Assembly (NCBI RefSeq): GCF_001717955.1
Contig: NZ_CP014168.1
Location: forward strand, 1,774,001 to 1,838,000
Source of the DNA: Sphingomonas panacis
GTDB lineage: Bacteria > Pseudomonadota > Alphaproteobacteria > Sphingomonadales > Sphingomonadaceae
Length of the DNA stretch: 64,000 bases
Direction of reading: 5' to 3'
Part shown: positions 29,871 through 43,847 of the stretch, in pieces
How positions within the stretch are numbered: the first letter of the stretch is position 1
Layout: each line of letters begins with the position of its first letter
The notes under the pieces: model-generated
The model's input: only the letters and a program-made list of their open reading frames with translations
What the model was told of the DNA's origin: nothing
Database searches by the model: none
Translations under genes and position numbers: made by a program

Positions 29871-31912
29871 GCTGCCTGCTCCACGGGCATGTTGGGGGCG
29901 GGGGCGAGCGTCACCACGAAGCGGGTGCCGGCGCCCTCGCGGCTGGTGACGGAGACGCTGCCGCCCATCGCCTCGGCGAGCTGGCGCGCCTCGAACGCGC
30001 CGATGCCGAACCCGCCGGGCTTGGAGGACACGAACGGTTTGAAGAGTTGGTCGCGCACGAACGCCGGCGACATGCCGCAGCCGCCGTCGGCGATGGTGAG
30101 GGCAGGGCGCTCGCCGCCCGTGACCGATATCTCGACCGGCTGGTCCGGCCCGCTCGCCTCGATCGCATTCTGGAGCAGATGCCCGAGCACTTGCTCCAGC
30201 CGCGTCGGATCAGCGAGCGCCAGCGCGTGCGGCGCGCAGGTGAAAGTGATCGGATGCTGGCGACGGCGCTGGCGGATCACCCGTTCGGCGATGTCGCCGA
30301 GATCGACCGCGCGCGGCGCCTCGGCGCGGCCCGAATGGTGTTGCGACAGCCGTGCGAGCAGATCGTTCATCCGTCCAGCCGACTCCTTGAGCGTGGCGAT
30401 CATGTCGGCGCGGAAGGCGGGGTTCTCGGCATGCCGCTCGGCATTGCGCGCCGTGAGCGTCAACTGGCTGACCAGATTCTTGATGTCGTGGAGGATGAAC
30501 GCGAAGCGGCGGTTGAACTCGTCGAACCGTTCCGCCTCGGCGAGCGCCTCCTGCGCGCGCGCCTCGGCGAGATAGCTCGCCACCTGCCGCCCGGCGATTC
30601 GCAGCAGGTCGAAATCCTCCCAGTCGAGCGCCCGGTCGACCGGCGGCCGCGCGAGCAGGATCGCGCCGGCCAGCCGCCCAAGATGGACGAGCGGCACCAA
30701 AGCCCAGGCATCGGTCGCGAGCATCCAAGCCGGCACGCTCGCGCGCTCGGCCGGATCGCCGCCGCCGCCGCGCAGGGTATCGAGTTCGACGATGCGGCCG
30801 CTGGTGGCGAGATAGGCCGCGAGCGCCTCGTCGCTGCCGTGCGCCGGCACCTGATCCCAGCGCCAGCCCGCGCCGACGCCCAGCCCAACGCCTTCCGGCA
30901 CCAGCAGCAGCCCGGCGGGCGAATCGGTGAGGTCCGCCACCGCCTTGACGATCCGCTCGGCGAGCGGTGCCGCGCCATCGGGCTGGCCGAGCGTATCGGT
31001 GAAGCGCACCCATTCGGCGCGGTAATCATAGCGGTGCGCGAAGAAATGCTTGGCGAGCGTCACCTTCGCCCACGCCTTGACGCGCGGCGTGGACAGCAAT
31101 GTCAGCCCGGCGGCGGTGGTGCCGAACACGAACGCGGTCTGGAGCAGCCGCGCATGGTCGCCGCCCAGCGTGGCGATCGCCCGGATCGCGAGCAGCATCG
31201 CGATGGCGTAGAGGATCGTCGCCGCGAACGAGAGCGTCTGCCACGCGACGGTGCGCGACACCTGCAGCGTCCAGTCGCCACCGCGCCGCACCGCCACCGC
31301 GAGGATCGGCGCGATCAGCGCCATGACGATGCCGCGCGCGGCGACGAGGCTCTGCGGCGCATCGCCGCTCGCATATGTCGTCGCGGCGAGCATCAGGTCG
31401 ATGCCCCACATGCCGGCAAGCGCGATCACCACCAGCCGGATGCCGCCGCGCGCGCGTGGCGCCACCGCGCCATGAAGATGCTGAACCAACACCAGCGCGC
31501 CGATCGCCACCATCGCGCGCAGCAGCGTCCGCGCCGAGGCGAGGTCGGCGGTGGCTTCCCGGCCAAGCCCCGCCTGCATCACCGCCACCATGCCTCCGCC
31601 CACGATGACCAGCACCACCGCGCCGTAGATCAGCGATACCGCCCGGCGTCGCGCATCGGAGGGGTCGCGCCGCACCAGCGCGAACATGAACGCGAGCCAG
31701 GCGAGGTTGCGCGCGCTCTCGGCGAGGCGAGTCACCAGCTCGCCGCCGCCGATCCCCGCCACCGCCAGCGCCCACAACGCGGTCACGCTCAGCGCGGTCA
31801 TCAGCGTCAGGCGCGGCAGCCCCGATGCGGGTTCGCGCAGCAGCGACAGCGCCACCCCCGCGAACAGCAGCGCGGCGAGCGCATGGCCCCACAGGATCAC
31901 GCCCGCGATCAT
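29867..31912 (-). CDS. prsK: PrsK-like membrane histidine kinase
   Basis: 681 residues from an ATG at 31912; a GTG five codons upstream is the alternative. About eight hydrophobic segments fill the first 280 residues. A GAF-like sensor region follows (about 300-440, LVPEGVGLGVGAGWRWDQVP, LVPLVHLGRLAGAILLARPP). The histidine box is FAFILHDIKNLVSQLTL, followed by the ATPase domain with QNAIEASGPDQPVEI, IADGGCGM and FEARQLAEAMGGSVSV. This order of membrane domain, GAF and kinase is that of XrtA/PEP-CTERM PrsK proteins. It is the partner of PrsR. The exosortase itself is not in the window, so the cognate target genes must lie elsewhere. Confidence 0.87.
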
Positions 31913-31957
31913 GGTAGGCGCGCACACGTGTCTGAAGGGTGGCTCGCCAAATACAAC

Positions 31958-32040
31958 CCGTTCGCACTGAGCGACGTCGAAGTGCGTGCCCGACGCGCCA
32001 CCCCCGGGGCACGTGCTTCGACGTCGCTCAGCACGAACGG
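31958..32040. repeat. Extragenic palindrome, family A copy 1
   Basis: CCGTTCGCACTGAGC...GTGCGTGCC (31958-31990) is mirrored by GGCACGTGCTTCG...CAGCACGAACGG (32008-32040). It lies between the glycosyltransferase and prsK genes. Other copies are at 33589, 53834 and 59829. The internal GTCGAAG half-sites vary between copies. Confidence 0.88.
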
Positions 32041-32072
32041 TTGGACGTCGGATGTTCCAGCGGACATCGCGC

Positions 32073-33464
32073 CTACCGCACGCCTTCGGGGAACAGCACG
32101 ACGCGGATCGTCTGCAGGATGATCAGCAGATCGAGGAACGGCGAATAGTTCTTCGCGTAATACAGATCATATTCGAGCTTGTGCCGCGAATCCTCGATCG
32201 AGGCGCCATAGGGATAGTTGATCTGCGCCCAGCCGGTGATGCCCGGCTTCACCATATGCCGCTCGGCATAATAAGGCAGTTGCTGTTCGAGATCCTCGAC
32301 GAACTGCGGCCGCTCGGGGCGCGGGCCGACGAAGCTCATCTCGCCCTTCAGCACGCTCCAGGTCTGCGGCAGTTCGTCGATCCGGCATTTGCGGATGAAC
32401 CGGCCGACGCGGGTGATGCGCGGATCGTCCTTCTCGGCCCATACCGCTTGCCCTGCGATCTCGGCATCCTGCCGCATCGAGCGCAGCTTAATACAATCGA
32501 ACCCGACCCCGAACAGCCCGACCCGGCGCTGGCGATAGAACGCCGGCCCCCGGCTCTCCAGCTTGACCGCGATCGCGGTGAGCAGGATCACCGGCGCCAT
32601 GAACGCGAGCAACGTCGCGCTCGCGCAGATGTCGAACAAGCGCTTGAACATGCTCGAAAACATCCGCCCCGACGAGAAACCGTCGGAGAAGATCAGCCAG
32701 CTCGGATTGACGCTCTGCAAATCGACCCGGCCGGTCTCGCGTTCGAGGAAGGTCGAAATCTCATTGACGTGGACGCCGGTCGTCTTGATGCGCAGCAGAT
32801 CCTTCAGCGGCAGCGCGTTGCGGCGTTCCTCCAGCGCCAGCACCACCTCGCTCGCGTTCAGCAGAACGACGTGGTCGGCGAGGTTGTAGATCGCGTCGCG
32901 CGCGATCGCCTCGGGGATGACGCGCGTCACCGCCTCGCTCATCGCGACATAGCCGACCACGACGAAGCCCGCCCCCGGCGCCGCCGCCAGCGCCTTCAAT
33001 CGCGCCGCGCGCGCGCCCGCGCCGAGCACGACGATCCGCCGCTTGAAGATCTGCGCGCCCAAGGCCTTGCCGAGCAACATCCGCATCGTCATCAGCAGCA
33101 CCACGCTGATCGCCATCGAATAGAGCAGGTTGGACCGCCAGAAGGTCGCGCCGGGCACGAGGAAGAACACCACGCTGAGCAGGATCACCGCCAGCGAGAT
33201 CGCCACCACCAGCCGCGCCAGCGCGAAGCGCAGCGATTGCAGCGATTGCGCGCTGTAGACGCCGGTCGCCATCATCGCGACCTCGACACACAAAGCGAAG
33301 GTGGCGAGCTGCGGAACGCGATGCTGGATCGGCTCGACGATGCTGCCGAGCTGATGGATGCGCAGCACATAGCCGACCTCGCCCGCGATCACGAGCAGCG
33401 CGATATCGAGCAGCCCAAGCAGCAGCACCGCATTGGGAATGTAATGCTTGAACAGCCTGATCAT
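32073..33464 (-). CDS. TIGR03013-type exopolysaccharide sugar transferase (initiating glycosyltransferase)
   Basis: 463 residues from an ATG at 33464, where the membrane-spanning N-terminus begins (MIRLFKHYIPNAVLLLGLLD); the frame is open upstream without homology. Four or five hydrophobic segments, a CoA-binding-like middle region, then a bacterial sugar-transferase domain (about 265-463): KRLFDICASATLLAFMAPVI, FYRQRRVGLFG, LPQTWSVLKGEMSFVGPRPE, KPGITGWAQINYPYGAS. These enzymes transfer the first sugar phosphate to undecaprenyl phosphate. The exosortase-locus subgroup usually sits near PrsK/PrsR, as here. The other polymer-assembly genes are not in the window. Confidence 0.87.
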   Translation of the reverse strand: MIRLFKHYIPNAVLLLGLLDIALLVIAGEVGYVLRIHQLGSIVEPIQHRVPQLATFALCVEVAMMATGVYSAQSLQSLRFALARLVVAISLAVILLSVVFFLVPGATFWRSNLLYSMAISVVLLMTMRMLLGKALGAQIFKRRIVVLGAGARAARLKALAAAPGAGFVVVGYVAMSEAVTRVIPEAIARDAIYNLADHVVLLNASEVVLALEERRNALPLKDLLRIKTTGVHVNEISTFLERETGRVDLQSVNPSWLIFSDGFSSGRMFSSMFKRLFDICASATLLAFMAPVILLTAIAVKLESRGPAFYRQRRVGLFGVGFDCIKLRSMRQDAEIAGQAVWAEKDDPRITRVGRFIRKCRIDELPQTWSVLKGEMSFVGPRPERPQFVEDLEQQLPYYAERHMVKPGITGWAQINYPYGASIEDSRHKLEYDLYYAKNYSPFLDLLIILQTIRVVLFPEGVR

Positions 33465-33588
33465 CGTCGCGCGGCCCCGGTGGCATGTGTAAGCAATTCC
33501 GACATGCCTTGGCCATGTCGCAGGAATTGACAAACAAAGGCTAAACGGCGGGGAGATGGTTCTCTGGCCGGGGCATCGCACCCAACGA

Positions 33589-33670
33589 CCGTTCGTGCTG
33601 AGCGAAGCCGAAGCACGTGCCCGGAACGCGGCGCTTGGGGCACGTGCTTCGACAAGCTCGGCACGAACGG
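33589..33670. repeat. Extragenic palindrome, family A copy 2
   Basis: CCGTTCGTGCTGAGC... (33589-33621) is mirrored by GGCACGTGCTTCG...GGCACGAACGG (33639-33670). It lies between the HxlR regulator gene and the sugar transferase gene; the HxlR stop codon is 4 nt after its right end. Confidence 0.88.
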
Positions 33671-33673
33671 CGT

Positions 33674-34081
33674 CTATTTCGGTCTATCATACCGCCGCTG
33701 TGCCGCCGCCACGGCGCCCATCCGAGTCTCCGCCCAATCGATCATCAGCCGGAGCGCCGCCATCAACTCGCGCGCGAGCGGGGTGATCGCGTAGGTGACC
33801 GACACCGGCACCGTCGGCGCGACCGTGCGCGTGACGAGGCCGTCGCGTTCGAGCGAGCGCAACGTCTGGCTGAGCATCTTCTGCGAGATCCCGTCGATCC
33901 GCCGCTTGAGCGCGTTGAAGCGAAGCTCGCCGTCGCCGAGCAGGAGCAGGATCAGCGCGCTCCATTTGTCGCCGATCCGGTCGAGCAACTGCCGCGTCGG
34001 GCAATCGGCCGCATAGGCGTTGCCGCGCGCAGGGGCGGTTTCCTGGACGTAACCAGGTGCGATCAAAGTGCCGTCTTGCAT
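33674..34081 (-). CDS. HxlR-family transcriptional regulator
   Basis: 135 residues. Winged-helix HxlR fold: CPTRQLLDRIGDKWSALIL, LLGDGELRFNALKRRIDGIS, QKMLSQTLRSLERDGLVTR and VSVTYAITPLARELM. Cys27, just before the first helix, is the only cysteine and sits where redox- or electrophile-sensing HxlR members (YodB/HypR type) carry theirs. It diverges from a NAD(P)-binding reductase gene across 54 nt containing a CCAAC/GTTGG dyad, so it probably represses that gene and itself and responds to quinones or aldehydes. The sensing role is inferred from family knowledge and layout. Confidence 0.88.
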   Translation of the reverse strand: MQDGTLIAPGYVQETAPARGNAYAADCPTRQLLDRIGDKWSALILLLLGDGELRFNALKRRIDGISQKMLSQTLRSLERDGLVTRTVAPTVPVSVTYAITPLARELMAALRLMIDWAETRMGAVAAAQRRYDRPK

Positions 34082-34096
34082 GGTGGGTCGCCATAG

Positions 34097-34115
34097 CCAA
34101 CTAGGTCACCGTTGG
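34097..34115. promoter_or_regulatory. Candidate HxlR operator in the divergent promoter
   Basis: CCAAC (34097-34101) and GTTGG (34111-34115) are inverted about a 9-nt spacer; TAG/TAACTA half-sites flank them. It lies between the divergent HxlR and reductase starts, the usual place for such an operator. Short arms make this tentative. Confidence 0.4.
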
Positions 34116-34135
34116 TAACTACAGAAAGCCGGACG

Positions 34136-34744
34136 ATGAAAATAGCGGTATTGGGCGCGAGCGGACGCGCGGGATCGGAAATCGCCAGGGAAGCGGCGGC
34201 GCGGGGGCATCAGGTGCTCGGCATCGCGCGCAAGCCTGCGGGCATTCCCGTCGCGCCGGGGATCGTGCCCGTGGCAGGCGACGCGACCGATCCCAACGCG
34301 CTCGCCGATCTGCTTCGCGGTCAGGACGCGGTCATCAGCGCGCTGCATTTCGACGTGACCGCCGCGACCCTGCTCGGTGCGCTGCGGCAAGCCGGGGTCA
34401 AGCGGCTGCTCGTCACTGGCGGCGCGGCCAGCCTCGAAGTCGGCGGCGGCACCCGGGTGATCGACACGCCCGATTTCCCGGAGGAGTGGAAGGTGCCCGC
34501 GATGGGCGGCATTGCCTTCCTCGATGCGCTGCGCGGCGAAACCGAGATCGACTGGACCTTCTTCTCACCGGCCGCGCTGATCTTCGAAGGTCCGCGTCTG
34601 GGCAGCTACCGCATCGGCGGCGATCAGCTCGTCACCGACGCCGCCGGCGACAGCAAGATCAGCTTCGCCGATTATGCGATCGCGATGGTTGATGAACTCG
34701 AGCAACATCGCCACCCCCGCACGCGGTTCACCGCCGCCTATTGA
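34136..34744 (+). CDS. NAD(P)-binding (NmrA/YwnB-like) oxidoreductase
   Basis: 202 residues from the ATG at 34136. Atypical SDR fold: cofactor motif VLGASGRAGSEIAREAAARG at the start, AVISALHFD, LLVTGGAASLEV and WTFFSPAALIFEGPRLG. The closest family I recall is the small NAD(P)H-binding proteins (YwnB-like) often paired with HxlR regulators that reduce or bind reactive carbonyl or quinone compounds. It lacks the YxxxK of classical SDRs, as expected. Divergent from the HxlR gene and probably its main target. Confidence 0.82.
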   Translation: MKIAVLGASGRAGSEIAREAAARGHQVLGIARKPAGIPVAPGIVPVAGDATDPNALADLLRGQDAVISALHFDVTAATLLGALRQAGVKRLLVTGGAASLEVGGGTRVIDTPDFPEEWKVPAMGGIAFLDALRGETEIDWTFFSPAALIFEGPRLGSYRIGGDQLVTDAAGDSKISFADYAIAMVDELEQHRHPRTRFTAAY

Positions 34745-34841
34745 GTCCCGCGAAAATCGTTACGGTCGCGCGGCGGATTCGCTCTCTACAAAGCGCGTCC
34801 GCCGCGATAGGCTCGCATCGGGTTTTCGCTGGGGGATTTCG

Positions 34842-37307
34842 ATGATCAAGGCCGTGTCCACTCTCCCGAAGCCGACGCCGCGCGCCACCGACCCGGCGGT
34901 GCTCGCGGCCGAGATCGTCGAGCGGCTCACCTACCGCAGCGGCAAGAACGCGGCCGCCGCCAAGCCGCACGACTGGCTCGCCGCGGTCATCAACGTGATC
35001 CGCGATCGCATCATCGATCGCTGGATCGCCTCGACTCAGGAAACCTATGACGAGGGCGGCAAGCGCGTCTATTATCTGAGCCTTGAGTTCCTGATCGGCC
35101 GGCTGATGCGCGATGCGGTCTCGAACCTCGGGCTGATGGACGAGATGCGGCAGGCGCTGGCGTCGCTCGGCGTTCAGCTCGACCTGATCCGCGAGCTTGA
35201 GCCCGATGCCGCGCTCGGCAACGGCGGCCTCGGCCGGCTGGCGGCGTGTTTCATGGAATCGATGGCGACGGTCGATGTGCCCGCCTACGGCTATGGCATC
35301 CGCTACGTGAACGGCATGTTCCGGCAGGAAATCCACGACGGCTGGCAGGTCGAGCTGCCCGAAACCTGGCTCGCGCACGGCAATCCGTGGGAGTTCGAGC
35401 GGCGTGAATCGAGCTACGAGATCGGCTTCGGCGGCACCGTCGAACCGACGGCGGCGGACGGCAGCGGCGACGATGCGCGCATCTGGAAGCCCGGCGAGCG
35501 GCTGATCGCGACCGCTTATGATACGCCGGTGGTCGGCTGGCGCGCCGAGCGCGTCAACACGCTGCGGCTGTGGACCGCGACGCCGATCGACCCGATCCTG
35601 CTCGACCGCTTCAACGCCGGCGACCATCTCGGCGCGCTCGCCGAGAGCAACAAGGCGGACAGCCTCGCGCGGGTTCTCTATCCGGCGGATTCGAACCCCG
35701 CCGGGCAGGAACTGCGGCTGCGCCAGGAATATTTCTTCTCCTCGGCGTCGCTTCAGGACATCGTTCGCCGCCACATCCAGTATTTCGGCGACATCCGCAC
35801 TTTGCCGGAAAAAGCCGCGATCCAGCTCAACGATACGCACCCCGCCGTCTCGATCGCCGAGATGATGCGCCTCCTCATCGACGAACACGACCTGTCGTTC
35901 GACGAGGCGTGGGCGGTGACTCAGCCGACCTTCGGCTACACCAACCACACGTTGCTGCCCGAGGCGCTCGAGACGTGGCCGGTGCCGCTGTTCGAACGGC
36001 TGCTGCCGCGCCACATGCAGCTCGTCTATGCGATCAACGCCAAGCTGCTGATCCAGGCGCGGCGCGAGAAGAACATGGACGATCGCGCCATCGCCGCGAT
36101 CTCGCTGATCGACGAGACCGGCGAGCGGCGCGTCCGCATGGCCAACCTCGCCTTCGCCGGGTCGCACAGCGTCAACGGCGTCGCGGCGCTGCATACCGAA
36201 TTGATGAAGCAGACCGTGTTCGCCGATCTGCACCGCATGTTCCCGGAACGGATCAACAACAAGACCAACGGCGTCACCCCGCGCCGCTGGCTGCAACAGT
36301 GCAACCCCGAACTGACCGGGCTGCTGCGGGAGACGATCGGCGATACCTTCCTCGACGATACCGAGGCGCTGTCCGCGCTCGACGCCTTCGCCGACGATTC
36401 CGCGTTTCAGGCGAAGTTCAAGGCGGTCAAGCTCGCCAAGAAGGCCGCGCTCTCCAACCTGCTGCGCGAGCGGATGGGGCTGAAGATCGATCCGACCGCC
36501 TTGTTCGACATCCAGATCAAGCGAATCCACGAATACAAGCGCCAGCTCCTCAACATCATCGAGGCGGTCGCGCTCTACGACCAGATCCGCTCGCACCCGG
36601 AGAAGGACTGGCAGCCGCGCGTCAAGCTGTTCGGCGGCAAGGCCGCGCCGAGCTATCACAACGCCAAGCTCATCATCAAACTGGCGAACGACGTCGCGCG
36701 CGTCATCAACCACGATCCGGCGGTGCAGGGGCTGCTCAAGATCGTGTTCGTGCCGAACTACAATGTCAGCCTCGCCGAAGTGATGATGCCGGCCGCCGAC
36801 CTGTCCGAACAGATCTCGACCGCGGGCATGGAAGCCTCGGGCACCGGCAACATGAAGTTCGCGCTCAACGGGGCGCTGACGATCGGCACGCTCGACGGCG
36901 CGAACATCGAGATCAAGGATCATGTCGGCGACCAGAACATCATGATCTTCGGCCTCACCGCCGAGGAAGTCGCGGCCAAGCGTGCCGGCGGCTACAACCC
37001 GCGCGAGACGATCGAGGGGTCGCGCGAACTGAGCCAGGCGCTGTCGGCGATCGCCTCGGGCGTGTTCTCGCCCGATGATCGGGATCGCTACCGCGCGCTC
37101 ACCGACGGCATCTACGATCACGACTGGTTCATGGTCGCGGCGGATTTCGAGGCGTACCACACCGCACAACGCGCGGTTGACGCGCTCTGGGCCGACGAAC
37201 CCGCATGGTATTCGAAAACCGTTCGGAACACCGCGCGCGTTGGCTGGTTCTCCTCGGATCGGACCATCCGACAATATGCCAGCGAGATCTGGGGCATCCT
37301 GCCATAG
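34842..37307 (+). CDS. glgP: Glycogen/alpha-glucan phosphorylase GlgP
   Basis: 821 residues from the ATG at 34842 behind GGGGGA. Full-length phosphorylase: VYYLSLEFLIGRLMRDAVSN, ALGNGGLGRLAACFMES, FRQEIHDGWQVELPETWL, QLNDTHPAVSIAEMMRLL, NKTNGVTPRRWL, FDIQIKRIHEYKRQLLN and the pyridoxal-phosphate lysine block EASGTGNMKFALNGALTIGT. It releases glucose 1-phosphate from glycogen chain ends. First gene of a six-gene operon containing all glycogen synthesis and breakdown enzymes; a break or promoter before glgB is not excluded (27 nt between them). The short 97-nt leader after the reductase gene must hold the promoter. Confidence 0.96.
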   Translation: MIKAVSTLPKPTPRATDPAVLAAEIVERLTYRSGKNAAAAKPHDWLAAVINVIRDRIIDRWIASTQETYDEGGKRVYYLSLEFLIGRLMRDAVSNLGLMDEMRQALASLGVQLDLIRELEPDAALGNGGLGRLAACFMESMATVDVPAYGYGIRYVNGMFRQEIHDGWQVELPETWLAHGNPWEFERRESSYEIGFGGTVEPTAADGSGDDARIWKPGERLIATAYDTPVVGWRAERVNTLRLWTATPIDPILLDRFNAGDHLGALAESNKADSLARVLYPADSNPAGQELRLRQEYFFSSASLQDIVRRHIQYFGDIRTLPEKAAIQLNDTHPAVSIAEMMRLLIDEHDLSFDEAWAVTQPTFGYTNHTLLPEALETWPVPLFERLLPRHMQLVYAINAKLLIQARREKNMDDRAIAAISLIDETGERRVRMANLAFAGSHSVNGVAALHTELMKQTVFADLHRMFPERINNKTNGVTPRRWLQQCNPELTGLLRETIGDTFLDDTEALSALDAFADDSAFQAKFKAVKLAKKAALSNLLRERMGLKIDPTALFDIQIKRIHEYKRQLLNIIEAVALYDQIRSHPEKDWQPRVKLFGGKAAPSYHNAKLIIKLANDVARVINHDPAVQGLLKIVFVPNYNVSLAEVMMPAADLSEQISTAGMEASGTGNMKFALNGALTIGTLDGANIEIKDHVGDQNIMIFGLTAEEVAAKRAGGYNPRETIEGSRELSQALSAIASGVFSPDDRDRYRALTDGIYDHDWFMVAADFEAYHTAQRAVDALWADEPAWYSKTVRNTARVGWFSSDRTIRQYASEIWGILP

Positions 37308-37334
37308 CCAGATTTCAGTGAGAAGGAGTGCGCG

Positions 37335-39488
37335 GTGAAACCCGGCGAAGCGGAAGCGATCGTCGCGGGTACGCATGGTGACCCGTTCGCGGTGCTCGGT
37401 GTGCACCGCGACGGCAAGACCATCGTCGCACGCTGCTACATCCCCGGCGCGGAGAGCGTCGAGGCCTTCACGCTCGACGGCGAGTCGCTCGGCGCGCTCG
37501 CGTCCGCCGGCCCTGACGGGCTGTTCGCGGGCAAGGTCGCGCTCACGGCGCCGCAGCCGCTGCGCTATCACGCGCGCAATGCCGGCGGCGACTGGTGGGT
37601 CGATGATCCTTATGCCTATGGCCCGGTGCTCGGCCCGATGGACGATTATTACATCGCCGAGGGCACGCATCTGCGGCTGTTCGACAAGCTCGGCGCGCAT
37701 CCGCTCCACCACGAGGGCAGCGACGGCATCCACTTCGCGGTGTGGGCGCCCAACGCCAGCCGCGTGTCGGTGGTCGGCGCTTTCAACCAGTGGGACGGTC
37801 GGCGGCACGTCATGCGCCACCGCCGCGACACCGGCATCTGGGAAATCTTCGTCCCCGGCATCGGCACCGGCGAGACCTACAAGTTCGAGATCCTCGCCGC
37901 CGACGGCACGCCACTGCCGCTCAAGGCCGATCCGTTCGCCTTCCACGCCGAACTCCGCCCCGCCACCGCGTCGATCACCACCGCGCCGCTCGCGCACGAA
38001 TGGGGCGATGCCGACCACCGCGCCTTCTGGTCGAAGGCCGACGCGCGCCGCCAGCCGATCTCGATCTACGAGGTTCACGCCGGATCGTGGCGGCGCGACT
38101 GGCACGGCAATTTCCTGAGCTGGGACGAACTCGGCGCGCAGATCATCCCCTATGTCGCCGATATGGGCTTCACCCATATCGAGCTGATGCCGATCACCGA
38201 GCATCCCTATGATCCGAGTTGGGGCTATCAGACCACCGGCATGTTCGCGCCGACCTCGCGCTTCGGAGACGGCGAGGGGTTCGCGCGCTTCGTCGACGGC
38301 TGCCACCGCGCCGGCATCGGCGTGATCCTGGACTGGGTGCCGGCGCATTTCCCGACCGACGCGTTCGGCCTCGAACATTTCGACGGCACCGCGCTGTACG
38401 AACATGCCGATCCGCGTCAGGGCTTCCACCCCGACTGGAACACCGCGATCTACAATTTCGGGCGCAGCGAAGTGTCGGCGTTCCTCGTCAACAGCGCGCT
38501 CTACTGGACCGAGAAATTCCACCTCGACGGGCTGCGCGTCGATGCGGTCGCCTCGATGCTGTACCTCGATTATTCGCGCAAAAGCGGCGAATGGGTGCCC
38601 AACGAACAGGGCGGGCGCGAGAATTGGGCGGCGGTCGAGTTCCTCCAGCGCATGAACATCGCGGTGTACGGCGCGCACCCCGGCATGATGACGATCGCCG
38701 AGGAATCGACCTCGTGGCCCGGCGTCAGCAAGCCGGTCCATGCCGGCGGCCTCGGCTTCGGCTTCAAATGGAACATGGGCTTCATGCACGATACGCTCGC
38801 CTATCTGGCGCGCGATCCCTTGTACCGGCACTGGCACCATGACGAGATCCTGTTCGGCCTCGTCTATGCCTTCTCCGAGAATTTCGTGCTGCCCTTGAGC
38901 CACGACGAAGTCGTCCACGGCAAGGGCACGCTGCTCACCAAGATGGCGGGCGATGACTGGCAGCAATTCGCGACGCTGCGCGCCTATTACGGCTTCATGT
39001 GGGGCTATCCCGGCAAGAAGCTGCTGTTCATGGGGCAGGAATTCGCCCAGCGCCGCGAATGGAGCGAGAGCCGCCAGCTCGATTGGGATCTGCTCGAAGC
39101 GCCCGCGCATGACGGCGTGCGCAGCCTCGTGCGCGATCTCAACCACCTCTATCGCGACACGCCGGCGCTCCACGCGCGCGACTGCGAGGGCGAGGGGTTC
39201 GCGTGGGTCGTCGCCGACGATCGCGCCAATTCGGTGTTCGCCTGGGTCCGCCGCGCGCCCGGCGAAGCCCCGGTCGTCGTCGTCACCAACTTCACCCCGC
39301 AACGGCTCACCGGCTACCGGCTGACCCTGCCGGCGGGCGGGCGGTGGCGCGAGATCCTCAACACCGATGCCCACATCTACGGCGGCAGCGGGGCTGGCAA
39401 TCTTGGCGGAGTCGAAGCGGCGGAGGATGGCGCGGCGATCATCACCGTCCCGCCGCTCGGCACGCTGATGTTCGAACATACCATCTAA
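37335..39488 (+). CDS. glgB: 1,4-alpha-glucan branching enzyme GlgB
   Basis: 717 residues from a GTG at 37335 preceded by AAGGAG. An N-terminal carbohydrate-binding/immunoglobulin-like part ([20 protein letters not shown]) precedes a GH13 barrel: [31 protein letters not shown], nucleophile Asp in [18 protein letters not shown], acid/base Glu in [12 protein letters not shown], and [14 protein letters not shown]. It forms alpha-1,6 branches in glycogen. It sits between glgP and glgC, with 16 nt to the latter. Confidence 0.97.
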   Translation: MKPGEAEAIVAGTHGDPFAVLGVHRDGKTIVARCYIPGAESVEAFTLDGESLGALASAGPDGLFAGKVALTAPQPLRYHARNAGGDWWVDDPYAYGPVLGPMDDYYIAEGTHLRLFDKLGAHPLHHEGSDGIHFAVWAPNASRVSVVGAFNQWDGRRHVMRHRRDTGIWEIFVPGIGTGETYKFEILAADGTPLPLKADPFAFHAELRPATASITTAPLAHEWGDADHRAFWSKADARRQPISIYEVHAGSWRRDWHGNFLSWDELGAQIIPYVADMGFTHIELMPITEHPYDPSWGYQTTGMFAPTSRFGDGEGFARFVDGCHRAGIGVILDWVPAHFPTDAFGLEHFDGTALYEHADPRQGFHPDWNTAIYNFGRSEVSAFLVNSALYWTEKFHLDGLRVDAVASMLYLDYSRKSGEWVPNEQGGRENWAAVEFLQRMNIAVYGAHPGMMTIAEESTSWPGVSKPVHAGGLGFGFKWNMGFMHDTLAYLARDPLYRHWHHDEILFGLVYAFSENFVLPLSHDEVVHGKGTLLTKMAGDDWQQFATLRAYYGFMWGYPGKKLLFMGQEFAQRREWSESRQLDWDLLEAPAHDGVRSLVRDLNHLYRDTPALHARDCEGEGFAWVVADDRANSVFAWVRRAPGEAPVVVVTNFTPQRLTGYRLTLPAGGRWREILNTDAHIYGGSGAGNLGGVEAAEDGAAIITVPPLGTLMFEHTI

Positions 39489-39504
39489 CGGGAGAGAAGC
39501 AGTC

Positions 39505-40767
39505 ATGGTCGATCGGAGAGGCGCACCGCTCGCACGCGACGCAATGGCCTATGTGCTGGCCGGTGGTCGCGGCAGCCGGTTATGGGAATTGACCGACGTG
39601 CGCGCCAAGCCCGCCGTTTATTTCGGCGGCAAGGCGCGGATCATCGATTTCGCGCTGTCGAACGCGCTCAACTCGGGCATCCGCCGGATCGGCGTGGCGA
39701 CCCAGTACAAGGCGCATTCGCTGATCCGCCACCTCCAGCGCGGCTGGAACTTCTTCCGGCCCGAGCGCAACGAGAGTTTCGACATCCTCCCCGCCAGCCA
39801 GCGGATGGAGGAATATGGCTGGTATTCGGGCACCGCCGACGCGGTGTACCAGAATCTCGACGTGATCGAGAGCTACGCGCCCGAGTTCATGGTCATCCTC
39901 GCGGGCGATCACGTCTACAAGATGGACTATGAATTGATGCTGCAACAGCACGTCGATTCGGGTGCGGACGTGACGGTCGGTTGCCTCGAAGTGCCGCGCA
40001 TGGACGCGACCGCGTTCGGCGTGATGCACGTCGACGAGGCCGATCGCATCATCGCGTTCTTCGAAAAGCCCGCCGACCCGCCCGGCATCCCCGCCCAGCC
40101 CGAACTCGCGCTCGCCTCGATGGGCATCTACGTGTTCCGCACCAGCTTCCTTGCCGATCTGCTGCGCCGCGATGCCGCCAATCCGGAGTCGAAACATGAT
40201 TTCGGCGGCGACATCATCCCCTATGTCGTCGAACACGGCAACGCGGTGGCGCATCGGTTCGCGGCGAGCTGCGTGCGTTCCAAGCTGGAGCAGAAGGCGT
40301 ATTGGCGCGATGTCGGCACGATCGATGCCTATTGGGAGGCCAACATCGACCTTACCGACGTCATCCCGGAACTCGACATCTACGATCGCGCCTGGCCTTT
40401 GTGGACCTATTCCGAGATCACCCCGCCGGCCAAGTTCGTCCATGATTTCGAAGGGCGGCGCGGTAGCGCGATCTCGTCGCTGGTCGCTGGCGGCTGCATC
40501 ATCTCGGGGTCGGCGCTGCACAAAAGTCTGATTTTCACCGGCGTGCGCGCGCACAGCTATTCGTCGATCACCGAAGCGGTGGTGATGCCCTATTGCGAGA
40601 TCGGGCGCGGTGCGCAGTTGTGCAAGGTGGTGGTCGATTCGCACGTCAAGATCCCGGCCGGGCTGATCGTCGGCGAAGACCCGGTCGCGGATGCGCAGCG
40701 CTTCCACCGTACCGAACAGGGCGTGGTGCTCATCACCCAGCCGATGATCGATCGACTGGCCGTCTGA
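39505..40767 (+). CDS. glgC: Glucose-1-phosphate adenylyltransferase GlgC
   Basis: 420 residues. Makes ADP-glucose, the committed step of glycogen synthesis. N-terminal nucleotidyltransferase signature [17 protein letters not shown], then [51 protein letters not shown], and a C-terminal left-handed helix with [18 protein letters not shown]. The ATG follows GGGAGAGA. The allosteric sites are within the family-typical N-terminal region; regulation by metabolites is expected but not visible. The stop lies 3 nt before the glgA start. Confidence 0.97.
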   Translation: MVDRRGAPLARDAMAYVLAGGRGSRLWELTDVRAKPAVYFGGKARIIDFALSNALNSGIRRIGVATQYKAHSLIRHLQRGWNFFRPERNESFDILPASQRMEEYGWYSGTADAVYQNLDVIESYAPEFMVILAGDHVYKMDYELMLQQHVDSGADVTVGCLEVPRMDATAFGVMHVDEADRIIAFFEKPADPPGIPAQPELALASMGIYVFRTSFLADLLRRDAANPESKHDFGGDIIPYVVEHGNAVAHRFAASCVRSKLEQKAYWRDVGTIDAYWEANIDLTDVIPELDIYDRAWPLWTYSEITPPAKFVHDFEGRRGSAISSLVAGGCIISGSALHKSLIFTGVRAHSYSSITEAVVMPYCEIGRGAQLCKVVVDSHVKIPAGLIVGEDPVADAQRFHRTEQGVVLITQPMIDRLAV

Positions 40768-40770
40768 CGC

Positions 40771-43846
<3,076 letters not shown>

Positions 43847-43847
<1 letters not shown>

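Noticed and set aside
34728..39506. A 1592-codon open frame on the minus strand opposite glgP and glgB
   Set aside because: It mirrors two unambiguous enzymes codon for codon, has no recognisable domain, and its arginine/histidine/valine-rich composition is what GC-rich coding DNA gives in the antisense frame.
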